Positions 54,985 to 64,000 of a stretch of DNA of 64,000 bases are shown piece by piece; position 1 is the stretch's first letter, and each line of letters opens with the position of its first letter. This DNA comes from Lepus europaeus. Its lineage: Eukaryota; Chordata; Mammalia; Lagomorpha; Leporidae. Where the stretch lies: positions 29,097,858 through 29,161,857 of the forward strand of contig NC_084835.1 of assembly GCF_033115175.1 (NCBI RefSeq), given 5' to 3'. A program made the position numbers and the translations under genes. The notes beneath the pieces were generated by a model. The model ran no database searches, had not been told where the DNA came from, and saw only the letters and a program-made list of their open reading frames with translations.

Positions 54985-55690
54985 TGCTCATAACCTTGAA
55001 AATTCCCCAAATATTGTGTGAAAATCAATTGCTGGAAGTTTAATTGCTGAGTCTGGGTCTTTGAATGTACACGGTTATACTGCCTCACCAACAGTCAACC
55101 ACATACCATCATTCTATCTTAGCCAATTTAACAGGTAGAACTTGTAGCGTCAGGGTGTTTTCCTAATTAGCAATAAAAATTACCACTTTCCAAAATATTT
55201 ATTGACTGGTTATAGTTATTTAGTGAGTTATTTGCCATGTCCTTTGGTCATATTTCTGTTAACATTATTATATATAGACCTCTACATACCTTTATCTATT
55301 TTTCAATTGTTTCCCCCACACCCATAGATCAGAGCATTTTGTAGATTAAAGAAATTAACCTTTGTCAGCAAATAATTCTACACACTTGTGGTTTCTCATG
55401 ATTTTCTTTGAGATTCTTTCTTTGGCTGTGATAAAGATCTGTTTGACTCATATATAATAAATTTGATCTTTATATTTACGTTTCTGCCTTCATTATAAGT
55501 TCAGAGACATTTAAATCTCCTAAGTTACATTTTTTAAATGTTGATCAAGCTTTCCTTCTCATTTAGATGTTTAACTCACTCAGGATTATGATATGAAGTG
55601 AAACACAGGATGGAGTTATATATTCCCCAAATTCAACCAGTTGCTTGAGTTTTTTTGTAAACTTTCCAAGTGTGTCTACTGGTGTCCAGA
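54985..55690 (-). mobile_element. Ancient L1M fragment, antisense
   Basis: T-rich on the + strand with 'gagttatttgccatgtcctt', 'acctttatctatttttcaat', 'ttctttctttggctgtgata' and 'gttatatattccccaaattc' in the order of a reverse-complemented L1M ORF2 C-terminal and 3' region. It is one of the few L1 pieces in the window on the minus strand. Confidence 0.55.
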
Positions 55691-56394
55691 GACTCAGCCC
55701 AAATGGGGCCTCATTCAGCAGTCCACAGCATCAAATGACCGCCAGTGAAATGACCACAAGGCAATAAACAGGTTCCATCAGAAATTATGGAGGAGAGAGC
55801 CAAATATTTTCCCTATGAGAGTATTATTAAGAAAAGTATTTTGTCTCAAGGCTATGACAAGGGGGTCAAATACTATTAGAAAAATCAGAGAATTATTTAC
55901 TCTGAGCCAGTAGTCAAGAATGGTAAGAAATGAGAAAGATACAAATGCCAGGTGGGAGTATAAGATTGATACTCATTTTTAAAGCTCAAGACTAATTTTT
56001 GTCATGAATATACTTAAATGTTAATACATTCAGATGTTAACTCCCTGAGCCAGGACAAAACTTCCATGACCTTTCCCCAGGTTAGAGCTCTGACAACCTG
56101 GTCAAATTGCCAGTTTGAAGAATTGTACACAGGGGATTATGTTCTCTTGCTTGACTTGGAATCATCTCCAGGCCTAGGAAATACAGATCACTGGCGACCA
56201 GTTATTGCCCTGGATATAGGCAGAAGGATGGACTTGGGTACAGAGATGGTCTTAGGGTACAGAACTGGTCTTTGGAAGTCCTATCTCTAAGATGACTTTT
56301 GTTTGCTCTTGGTCTTCAGAAACACAATGGTTCATGTATTACTTACATCTTAATAGCTTCCTATCCAGCTCTTCTCTTTTATTTCTCAGATAGA
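55691..56394. other. Unassigned stretch
   Basis: Nothing recognised; frame 56018-56290 (+ strand, 90 codons) has no domain. Confidence 0.35.
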
Positions 56395-57490
56395 GAGCAT
56401 CTTCTATGTGCCAAAGTCTCTAATATAGCTGCATTACTGTGATGGACAAGACAGACAAGAAAGAGAAGGCCCTGAACTCAGGGGGCTTACATTCTACAAC
56501 AACGGTTGGGAAACTACAGACTACAGGCCAAACCTGTCCCATCGCCTATTTCTGTAAGGTCCAAGAGCTATGAATGGTGTTTACATTGTTGAAGACTTCA
56601 AAAAAATTAACAGAATATTTCATGACATATGATACACATTCCAAATTTCAGTATTCACAATAACAGTTCTACTGGAACATAGCCAGATCTGCTTACTTAT
56701 GTATTGCTTAACTGGGTCCATTCACACTGGAGTTGTAGAGGTGGGAAGTTGTGAGAGTCTGTACAGCCATAAAGCCTAGAATCTGCTCTACTCATTACTG
56801 TTGTAGAAGGCAGCAGACTACACAGGAAAGTGAACAAGTTGGCGAGCAACTCCAGGGGACATCACTGGAGTGAGATGACAAAGAGGAACTGACAAGAGCT
56901 GTGAAGGAAGGAAGGCATCACTGGAGAGATGTAATTTGAACTGAGACCTAAAGGAGGACCAAAAAGCGACTTGGGAAGGAACACGGAGGGGAAAATACAG
57001 GCAGCACAAATCTCAAGCGCCAAGACCATTAGGCAGGAAGAGCCAGAAAACTATCGTGAGTTAGACAGGAGCTAATCTTCCTGACTGCAGTGTGGTGACA
57101 CATTCTACAGGAGTAGGACCAGGAGCAGAGGGCAGCCAACCACTCCAGAGGAGGAACAAAGATGGCTCAACCCAAAGCAGTGTGGAAACGCAGACAGCTG
57201 ATAGAGCTCAGATTTATAGTGGAGGTGGAGCCCATGAAACCTGGCACTTGATTGGATGTGGGAAAAGGAAATTGTCATGGGTAGGGGCCAAATTTCCAGC
57301 TTAACTAGGCTGATGGCACCATTGCCAAGATGGAAGCAATGGGGAGTTGAAGCTTGCGTAGGAGTTGGAGGAGAAATCAAGAATTTGTCTTTAAGATGCC
57401 CAAGACAAGATGTCAAGTTGGAAGTACCATATAAGGGTTTGGAACTCGGCAGAGAGGCTGGGGACGGAGCTAGGAAAGCTGGCACACTCA
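56395..57490 (-). mobile_element. L2 LINE, antisense, interrupted by a hAT element
   Basis: The 3' end complement 'gatggacaagacagacaaga' '...ccctgaactcagggggctta' 'cattctac' precedes the insert. After it come 'cactggagagatgtaatttg' 'aactgagacc', 'gaaacctggcacttgattgg' 'atgtggg', 'ggcaccattgccaagatgga' and 'gaagtaccatataagggttt'. The order is collinear with reversed L2 over about 1.1 kb. Frames on either strand are broken. Confidence 0.7.
56495..56815 (-). mobile_element. hAT-type (Charlie/MER) element inside L2
   Basis: 'ggttgggaaactacagacta' 'caggccaaacctgtcccatc' is one end. 'tcagtattcacaataacagt' 'tctactggaacatagccaga' lies mid-way and 'agcctagaatctgctctact' is near the other end. Same family as 32088-32255 in opposite sense. 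Confidence 0.7.
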
Positions 57491-58964
57491 CCTTCTGAGG
57501 CTATGTGCTCCAAATGACTTAACTGTGAAGAACCCACTCACGAACCAGCTGCTTTCCTGCCGACAGGCCTTGGGGGCTTCTAAGGTAGCACAGCCAGATG
57601 CTCCAACTATGCCCCACCCCTTCCAGCCTGATGTGCATCCATCTGGCCACCAGAAAAGCATTTATGAGTACCTTTCCCAGTCCTATTATCTCCTCCACTC
57701 ACACACTCAGTCACCGCCTACAGTCTGCAGGCATGAAGGCACTGCGAAGGAAGGCTGCCCGGAGGCAGGCTGAGTTCTCACAAGAGGTCACCACAGCGCA
57801 TTATACAGAGCTCATGGAAAGTGTTTCCTTCCCTACTTGAAGCACCACTAGGTCTGTGAAAGCCTACCTCCTGCTCTCAGCCAAAGAGCTCGGCTTGGAA
57901 TTGCCAGGGAAGTTAGGAGACAAGAAGGCTCCACAGACTTCTGTGAGCATTTTGACTCACTTGGTCACTGAAAACCTTTTAGGAAGGTCACCTCTCCGGC
58001 AATGCCGGCCCTGGCTCCGCATCTTCCTGGCAATCCCTATGCTGCAAATATGCAAACATAAAATTACCCAGTGTGTACCCACTCAGATCCCTTCTGCAGG
58101 CTCTCAATCTGCAAGGACCTCCCCCAGTCACTTGCATGCAAGTATTTATCAAGTCCCAGGGTCCAGTTGCGGAACCAGGTCATCAATCTGTACCCTCCCC
58201 ACCCAAGGCACTAAATGAAGACATCCCAAGTGCCAGCAAACCATCAAGTGACCCTGCTGACAAATTTCAAGGTTGTATGTTGCCATGGAAATGCTACGTG
58301 CTCGAATCTAGAAGTTGGTGGGGTTCCTGGACCGGTTTTTCTCCCAGGTGGCTGACTGCCTGACACACAGCATCCCCTCCTTCGGGTCAGGTCCCTCATC
58401 CATGGCAGGAGGAGCTCGCCCTGCATCAGAAGGCTTTCGATGAGCGCGGGGAAGGGCTGTGCTACCAGAGTACAGACGCTGGCGGGCAGGTCCCTGCTTT
58501 CAAGGCGACTGCAGACACAGCTCGGTTCTGGCTCGGAGATGGGGTTGCGCTCAGTGTGCTCAGTGCTGAACGCGGCTCCCCAATGACCTCATCTCACCCA
58601 GCCATCCTTGGAAAGAGGCTCTCTCACTACTCCACTGTAACACGTGGGAAAACTAAGGTTGCCAGGAGGTCACATACACAGAAAATACTGAGTGAAGTGG
58701 GCACTTCATCCCAGGAAAGCTGAATGCTGGCACCCTTGCTCTCCTTGGAAGGGCCTCCGAGTCACATGTGGCTTCCACGGAGGGTGCAACTGTGACTTTA
58801 GTGCCAACATAAGGCAAGCTTGTGCCCTAGGGACCCTCAGCTTCTTCGTCTGGTAGGTATGTGCTCTGTCTCTTTCTCAGCCTCTCTGGACCTCAGCTTT
58901 CCCACATAGTAGCTCAGGATGTCCAACACAGGAGGACCCCTGAAAGCAGTCGTCAAGGCAAATC
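57491..58964. other. Unassigned stretch
   Basis: No gene recognised. 58425-58580 has raised CpG for the window. 58620-58690 ('acacgtgggaaaactaaggt') could be a decayed MIR core. Overlapping + strand frames at 57525-57840 and 57856-58363 have no domain. Confidence 0.4.
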
Positions 58965-59070
58965 CTCTCATTCCAAATGGGGGGAACTGAGGCAGGCAGC
59001 AGTGAGATGACTTGGTCAAAGGCTCTCCAAGAATCAGCAGGCGAGTCACACCAGCGTCTCAGGGGCAGTC
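58965..59070 (-). repeat. MIR core, antisense
   Basis: 'ttccaaatggggggaactga' 'ggcaggcagcagtgagatga' 'cttggtcaaagg' fits the MIR reverse complement. A second weak MIR-like core follows at 59115-59215. Confidence 0.5.
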
Positions 59071-59394
59071 CAGCCTCATAGTCTCACTCTTCCCCACTAC
59101 CCATCTCAGGCTTTCTTTCCATTTTTAATGGAAGAGAGAACTGGAGCTCAGATAAAGGAACCAGCTGAACCCAGGCAGAAAATAGCAAAATTGGAACTTG
59201 AACCATTTGTTGCTATGGCAATATGGAAATTAGTTGAAAATATGGATTTTTGGAGTCAGAGGAAGTTGGATGTGGATGCTCACACCTGTGACCTTACACC
59301 TGCAAACTGGGAAAAGCTCATCACCATGGTGTCCTGATTAAGCCATCATAGGTAGGGGAGACCAGCACATAAAAAGCTTGGACCCAGAAAACAA

Positions 59395-59640
59395 CAAGCA
59401 CTCCACACATGGCAAACACTTATGGAACAATCACTGGGCACTAGGTGCAGTTACAAGCGCTTTTAACTTTGTCACCTCCTCAGTGGAACTTACAATCCCT
59501 CTTTTCAGACAGGCAAACTGTCATCAGTTTCTCATTCGAATTGTTCAGCTGTTCATTGATGAAGCTGAGATTCAAACCTGTGCATTTCAGTTCTGGACAC
59601 CCAGACTCTTGCTAGCAAAGCTGTACTGTCTTGCACCTGC
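59395..59640 (-). repeat. MIR SINE, antisense
   Basis: 'aatcactgggcactaggtgc' 'agttacaagcgcttttaact', 'ccctcttttcagacaggcaa' and 'gagattcaaacctgtgcatt' follow MIR in reverse from 3' end to head. Confidence 0.7.
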
Positions 59641-60350
59641 TTTCAGCGCTGTGCTTAAACAAGTCTTGGGAGGGTGAGGCTGGCACTCTCTCTACCTTAC
59701 AGCGATGTTGTCCCTCAAAGCAAAGCTGCAGGGATGAGCACAGATGGAAACCACAGACCAACAGGATGTTCTGTCCATGGCTGCCAGGGCAGGGAATGCA
59801 TCCCTGCCCAGATAAAATCTCAACAGCCCAGAAGGCCAATATGAGCAGGCCTGGATCCCCACCCTCACAACCCAGCTTCAGGCGAAGGTACTCAGGAAGA
59901 GATGAGCTCATACTGGAGTGGCCTTTGTGGTAGGATCAACATCTGTCTAGAGAAAGCTTAGCTTTTGGGAGACCCCCAGTAGGCAGGGTTAGAAGAGTCG
60001 GCCTGCCTCACTGTAAATGACTACTGGACTCCAAAGCCATAGGACCAACCTCACCTAGAACACCAGCTTTCTCTGCCACACCCTGTATAGCTGTCTTCTC
60101 TCCCCAGCTTGTGTCTTCTCTCCCCAGCTTGTGTCTTCTCCAGCACCACGTGCTACACGGCTGCTCCTCCTCCACCTGATCTCATTGCCCATTTCCTCCG
60201 GCTGGTGGCCCTCCCCTGTGCCTCACAGAAATGAAGAAGCAGAGAGCTGGAGGTGGGTCTTCTGTTTTGGCTGACATACATTTGCATCGCACCTTCCCAA
60301 AGTTAAAGACAGCTGGACGCACATTAGATTTGCACTTTTCTGACCACACA
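59641..60350. other. Unassigned stretch with a small tandem repeat
   Basis: No gene recognised; contains the 20-bp tandem repeat at 60092-60144. Confidence 0.4.
60092..60144. repeat. 20-bp tandem repeat, 2.6 copies
   Basis: Unit 'tgtcttctctccccagcttg' occurs exactly at 60092-60111 and 60112-60131, followed by a partial unit to 60144. Confidence 0.95.
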
Positions 60351-60351
60351 A

Positions 60352-60925
60352 GGGACTTCAAAGAATTTGAGCAAAACGGAATTAAAAGATAAGTTTACTT
60401 GGGGACCAAAACTTTTGAAATCTATGCATAACAAGGAGTCTTTTAAAAGCTCGAGGAAGGCCGGCGCCTCGGCTCACTAGGCTAATCCTCCGCCTTGCAG
60501 CGCCGGCACACCGGGTTCTAGTCCCGGTCAGGGCACCGGATTCTGTCCCGGTTGCCCCTCTTCCAGGCGAGCTCTCTGCTGTGGCCAGGGAGTGCAGTGG
60601 AGGATGGCCCAAGTGCTTGGGCCCTGCACCGCATGGGAGACCAGGAGAAGCACCTGGCTCCTGCCATCGGACCAGCACGGTGTGCCGGCCGCAGCACGCC
60701 AACCGCGGCGGCCATTGGAGGGTGAACCAACGGCAAAAGGAAGACCTTTCTCTCTGTTTCTCTCTCTCACTGTCCACTCTGCCTGTCAAAAATAAAAATT
60801 AAAAAAAAAAAGCTCAAGGAAAATACATGTCATGAAAAAGCTATACATGGATTTCAAAACTTTGGGGCACTTAAATACATTTCTCTTTTAATTCTGTTTT
60901 GCAAAAATGTTTTGAAGTGCCCGCA
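60352..60925 (+). mobile_element. Inverted pair of MITE arms (copy 6), split by a CSINE
   Basis: The left arm 'gggacttcaaagaatttgag' 'caaaacggaattaaaagata' 'agttt' mirrors the right arm 'tctcttttaattctgttttg' 'caaaaatgttttgaagtgcc' as an inverted repeat. The inner parts 'gaaatctatgcata' and 'tatacatggatttc' are also inverted. A young CSINE sits in the loop. Confidence 0.7.
60459..60807 (+). repeat. Young CSINE2-type copy
   Basis: 'ggccggcgcctcggctcact' 'aggctaatcctccgccttgc', hairpin 'accgggttctagtcccggt', full body, CT-rich part and A-rich tail. The duplication 'aaaagctcgaggaa' (60445-60458) and 'aaaagctcaaggaa' (60808-60821) differs at one base. Confidence 0.95.
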
Positions 60926-61284
60926 CAGCTCTCCTTTCTGGTTTCCTTCCCATGAGTCAAACAGAATCCACATGGGTACTGTTCTCTCCCTGGGCTCTTG
61001 TACTCGCACACAAGTGCTCACAACTCCAACTTCACCATCATGCACCATGTATGAGCACAGCTGCAAAAGCCACCTGTCCAAGACACACAGATGGGCAGCG
61101 ACAGTGGAAGCCGCTAAATTGTATGGGACTTTGAACGAGATAACCCCCAGAGTCATGGCCAAGGTTAAGATGCTCTGCTTCCCCCAGCATTAGCTGAAGT
61201 GCTAGGATGGCATGAGCATCCTTCCTGCTGGTGAGGAATTGGTAATGATTAAGGTTAAGCCCTCGAACTTCACAAGTAGCTCAC
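60926..61284. other. Unassigned stretch
   Basis: Nothing recognised. Confidence 0.35.
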
Positions 61285-61450
61285 TGGAGCCCTGTCACAG
61301 CCCTCTGTGATAACAGCATTCTTCCCTTAATGGGGATGGGGGAACTGAGGCACAGAGAGTTTGAGTAACTTACAAACAGTCACACAAACAATTTAGAGCA
61401 ACCCCAGGCTGTGAGTCCAGGCTGCCAGCCTCCAGAATCTCATTCTCAAA
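61285..61450 (-). repeat. MIR core, antisense
   Basis: 'ttaatggggatgggggaact' 'gaggcacagagagtttgagt' 'aacttacaaacagtcacaca' is the MIR reverse complement core, well preserved. Confidence 0.75.
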
Positions 61451-61569
61451 CTCTAAGCAGCTCATCCTAAGATGATCTACAAAGACAAAGAGACCTGATC
61501 ACGAGATGCAGAGGCATGGCTTAGAATCCAGCCTGCGACATTAGCAATAAAGCACACTGAGTTTCGAGC

Positions 61570-62235
61570 TGACTCAGCTGCTCTGGTCCACAGTCTTGCC
61601 ACCATGCTCCCTTTCTTTCCAGAAAAGAGCCCATGCCGTCTCTTACATCCAAGCCTTTGAACACCTTGCTCCTTCAGCCTGACACACACATACCTCGCCC
61701 TCTGTCTGCATCACCCCTACTCACCCTTTAAGAATGAACTGACGGGCCAACCTTGTAGCACAGCAGGTTAAGCTGCAGCCTGCAGCATCAACATCCCATG
61801 TGAGTGCTGGTTCGAATCCTGGCTGCTCCACTTCTGATCCGGCTCCTGCTGATGCACCTGGGAAGGCAAGAGAAGATGGGTCAAGGACTTGAACCCCTGC
61901 CACATATGTGGGAGACCTGGATGGAGATTCCAGCTCCTAGCTTCGGCCTGGCCCAGCTCCGGCCATTTCAGGAATGAACCAGCAGGTGGAAGATCTCTCT
62001 CTTGGCAACTCTGCCTGAACTTAAACCTCCCAGATGCCTTGGCTGTCCCAACCTGGTATTTGTACCTCTCCTGCATGTTTGAATACCAAGCTCAACTCCC
62101 CAGCCTCTGCTTGTGTCATAGCAATGCTGGAAGGGATTAGGAATGTGCTGGCCCTGTCTAGACTGCCAGTTCCAAGGGGAAAGAGATGAGCCCTGTATTT
62201 GGCATGCAACAACAATTCAATAAATTTTTAGTGGC
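61570..62235 (+). mobile_element. L2 LINE 3' part, split by a CSINE
   Basis: The left part is 'tggtccacagtcttgccacc' with 'cttgctccttcagcctgaca'. The right part is 'ctagactgccagttccaagg' 'ggaaagagatgagccctgta' 'tttggcatgcaacaacaatt' 'caataaatttttagtgg', the L2 3' end. Confidence 0.6.
61743..62015 (+). repeat. CSINE, intermediate, shortened 3' end
   Basis: 'cgggccaaccttgtagcaca' 'gcaggttaagctgcagcctg' and B-box 'ggttcgaatcc', body with 'gagacctggatggagattcc' and 'aggaatgaaccagcaggtgg'. The CT-rich part is cut short and no A-tail is visible. Confidence 0.85.
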
Positions 62236-62279
62236 AGACTTTAAGGGTAACATGAGCTTACAGCTGCCCAAGTGTGACT

Positions 62280-62470
62280 CAGGCAGAAGATTCCTGTTCT
62301 CTTTTGGTTCCTCTATGGTGCTTTGTTCTCTCTCACCACTGGGCCTTTGTACATGCTTTACCCAAGTCTGAAACACTCTTTAATGACCACCTTTTAAAAT
62401 CTAGTCTCCTGATTCCAAGCTTGGGTCGGGATATCTTGTTTTAAGCTCTCATAGCTCCATGTTCTTTCCC
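62280..62470 (+). mobile_element. L2 fragment
   Basis: 'ctgggcctttgtacatgctt' 'tacccaagtctgaaacactc' and 'ccaccttttaaaatctagtc' fit L2 on the + strand. Confidence 0.5.
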
Positions 62471-62474
62471 TTTG

Positions 62475-62610
62475 ATGTACAAGTTCCCAAAGTGGGTACC
62501 CTGGGTCTCTGGGAGATCCCCTGAGACCCTTGAAAGGAATCCACAAGGTTGGAACCACTCTCAAGTTACTAAGCATTAGGAAAACACAAGTCAAATCATA
62601 GCGAATACTC
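62475..62610 (+). mobile_element. hAT-Charlie-like fragment
   Basis: 'ttcccaaagtgggtaccctg' 'ggtctctgggagatcccctg' 'agacccttgaaaggaatcca' 'caaggttggaacc' matches the start of a hAT MER of the 'caaagtgtggtcc' kind. Confidence 0.55.
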
Positions 62611-63194
62611 AATGGACCCTCTGAAGATGAGTGAATCAAAGCCCCAGTGACAGATCCGAGGACCTCAGTGCGTGCCTCAGACAAATCCCATCTTGCCAGA
62701 GGCAGCTTTTAGCTCTAAATGCCCTGCCTGGGAAGGGGCTGTGGAAGGGTCTCCTTTGGGTAGGAAGTGGGAAGCGGCAGCAGGGGCAACCCCTCCTCTG
62801 GAACAAGGAGAAACCATCAGGCCCAACACGGTGCTAAACTGTTCAACTTCCCACTGGGCTCTGCGTTCCTCCTATTTCTCACAAAGCCATCTGGAAAGCA
62901 TTAGGAAGGGGTCAGGCTGGTTTGGAAAATGTTTAGGTAACGCTGGACATGGGAGGTGGGGCTGGAAACCTGTGCAGAAGAGCATGACCCCTGCTGGAGT
63001 TCATGGTCATGGCCGGACTGCCGCTCCCACTCCTGCCCTGCCCTGCCCATCAGGAGCCCTTGGCTCCACCTTCACCCCTCAGAGACCCTGTTCCAGACTT
63101 GCTGTGGTGAGCAGAGAGCCGTCCACATCTCCCAGTTATCCATCTCCCATAGCCTCTCTCAACTCTAACCACAAAGGCCACCCAGGCCCCGCTC
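62611..63194. other. Unassigned GC-richer stretch
   Basis: The longest non-SINE open frame of the window (62672-63253, + strand, 193 codons) spans this region. It is Ser/Pro/Gly/Thr-rich, has no domain I recognise, and its last codons run into MIR sequence, so I do not call it a gene. Confidence 0.4.
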
Positions 63195-63460
63195 CATGGA
63201 TAATAATGATAATAGAAGTAACAGGAACCCATACATCATTATCTCCTATCTAGTGAGCCCTCATGTACCAGGTAAGGAATTAACACACACACTCTCATTT
63301 TCCCCTGGAATAAGCCCTCAGATCTTAAATACTCAAGTTCCCATTCCACAGGCAAGCAAACTGAGGAGCTAAAAGTTGAGTTGACTCCCCCATGGTCATA
63401 AAGCCGAAATTCAAAGCAGAATGATCGGACTCCGAGTTGTCTCCGTAACCTCTCCACACC
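63195..63460 (-). repeat. MIR SINE, antisense
   Basis: 'ggataataatgataatagaa' 'gtaacaggaaccc', 'ctagtgagccctcatgtacc' 'aggtaaggaattaa' and 'ttccacaggcaagcaaactg' 'aggagctaaaagttgag' run in MIR reverse order. Confidence 0.7.
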
Positions 63461-64000
63461 AATATTCCAGGAAGACAAAACCAGGCTGGAAGCTAATTCC
63501 TCTTCTCCCAAATCAAAGAGGCCCAGAAGTTTGAGATGGGGGGGAGGTTCCTCCCTGTGGCACCTGGTTGCCTGTGATGACGAGCTGCTAGTCGGTAAAA
63601 TTGAGTTTCCTCTCCCTTCAGCTGTAGGTCCCAAATCAAATCTAGTTTTCAAATTAAATTTCCAACACTCTCCCGGTGAGTTAACACAATGGGAGCAGCT
63701 ACAATAAAAATAAAAACCCATTTCCTTAGCCCAGCCTAGCCCCTGAAAGAGAGCAGTCCTTCAGAATAAAGACATGTTAATGTTATTTTTTCTTTAAAGA
63801 AAAAAAAAGCACCACTTCTTTCACATGGTAATATCGCTGAGAAATCCTGGGTTAATGTTCAACTCTGGGTGTGTAGCAGAGACCAGCCCAGCCTAGCAGC
63901 TCAGCAGAGCAGAGAGTGAAGAGGCCAGTCAAGGGGCCTCCTGCTCAGGCTCCGAGTCAGAAGACTCAAGACTCCTCGGTGGCATTCAAGGAGGGGACAA
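63461..64000. other. Unassigned sequence at window end
   Basis: No gene or repeat recognised. The A9 run after 'tttttctttaaagaaaaaa' near 63790-63808 is a small inverted repeat. The sequence may continue into a feature outside the window. Confidence 0.35.

Noticed and set aside
60382-60789. 135-codon minus-strand frame
   Set aside because: CSINE antisense translation; the same peptide style ('GRSQVLLLVSHAVQGP') recurs at every CSINE.
1-64000. Bacterial-type systems such as CRISPR arrays, operons or phage genes
   Set aside because: All recognisable content is mammalian repeat DNA; no spaced direct-repeat array or dense coding exists.

Overview
This is a stretch of mammalian nuclear DNA with no intact protein-coding gene that I can support. 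It is almost certainly lagomorph, most likely European rabbit or a close relative. The diagnosis rests on about 25 copies of the tRNA-derived C repeat (CSINE). Its young form opens with a head like 'ggccggcgcctcggctcac', carries the T-arm-like hairpin 'accgggttctagtcccggt', and ends in CT-rich sequence plus poly(A). The window also holds rabbit-type L1 ends (5' 'gaagatggcggaatagggag', 3' UTR ending near 'ttattaaataaa'). All other elements are ordinary mammalian repeats: L2, MIR, HAL1/L1M, Tigger/MER2, hAT-Charlie and a MaLR-type LTR.

Layout. 0-17.3 kb is an AT-rich, L1-dominated block. A decayed rabbit-type L1 with its 5' end (about 1.22-5.54 kb) ends abruptly against a CSINE tail. Around it lie ancient L1M/HAL1 pieces, nearly all on the + strand, invaded by CSINEs, a 5'/3'-ends-only L1 (12.19-12.55 kb) and a tailless U6 snRNA pseudogene (14.38-14.45 kb). 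From 17.3 to 36 kb there are few L1s: L2 and MIR remnants, one MaLR-type LTR, several CSINEs, and long stretches in which I recognise nothing. 36-41.7 kb is another ancient + strand L1 (ORF1 region, then ORF2 and 3' UTR), interrupted by two young CSINEs, palindromic MITEs and a Tigger-like fragment. 42-64 kb is L2- and MIR-rich with more CSINEs, further copies of the same MITE family and hAT fragments; it ends in unassigned sequence.

How it fits together. No operons or pathways are present. What can be read is insertion history. Ancient L2, MIR and L1M were hit by DNA transposons, then by older CSINEs, then by young CSINEs whose target-site duplications are still nearly perfect. Open reading frames in the window are short and mostly lie inside repeats. 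If the window is genic, it is most simply read as intron or intergenic sequence; distant exons cannot be excluded by eye. The most informative objects are the ends-only L1, the tailless U6 copy, a thrice-repeated target-site duplication from two successive insertions at 26.2-26.8 kb, and the palindromic mariner-like MITE family.
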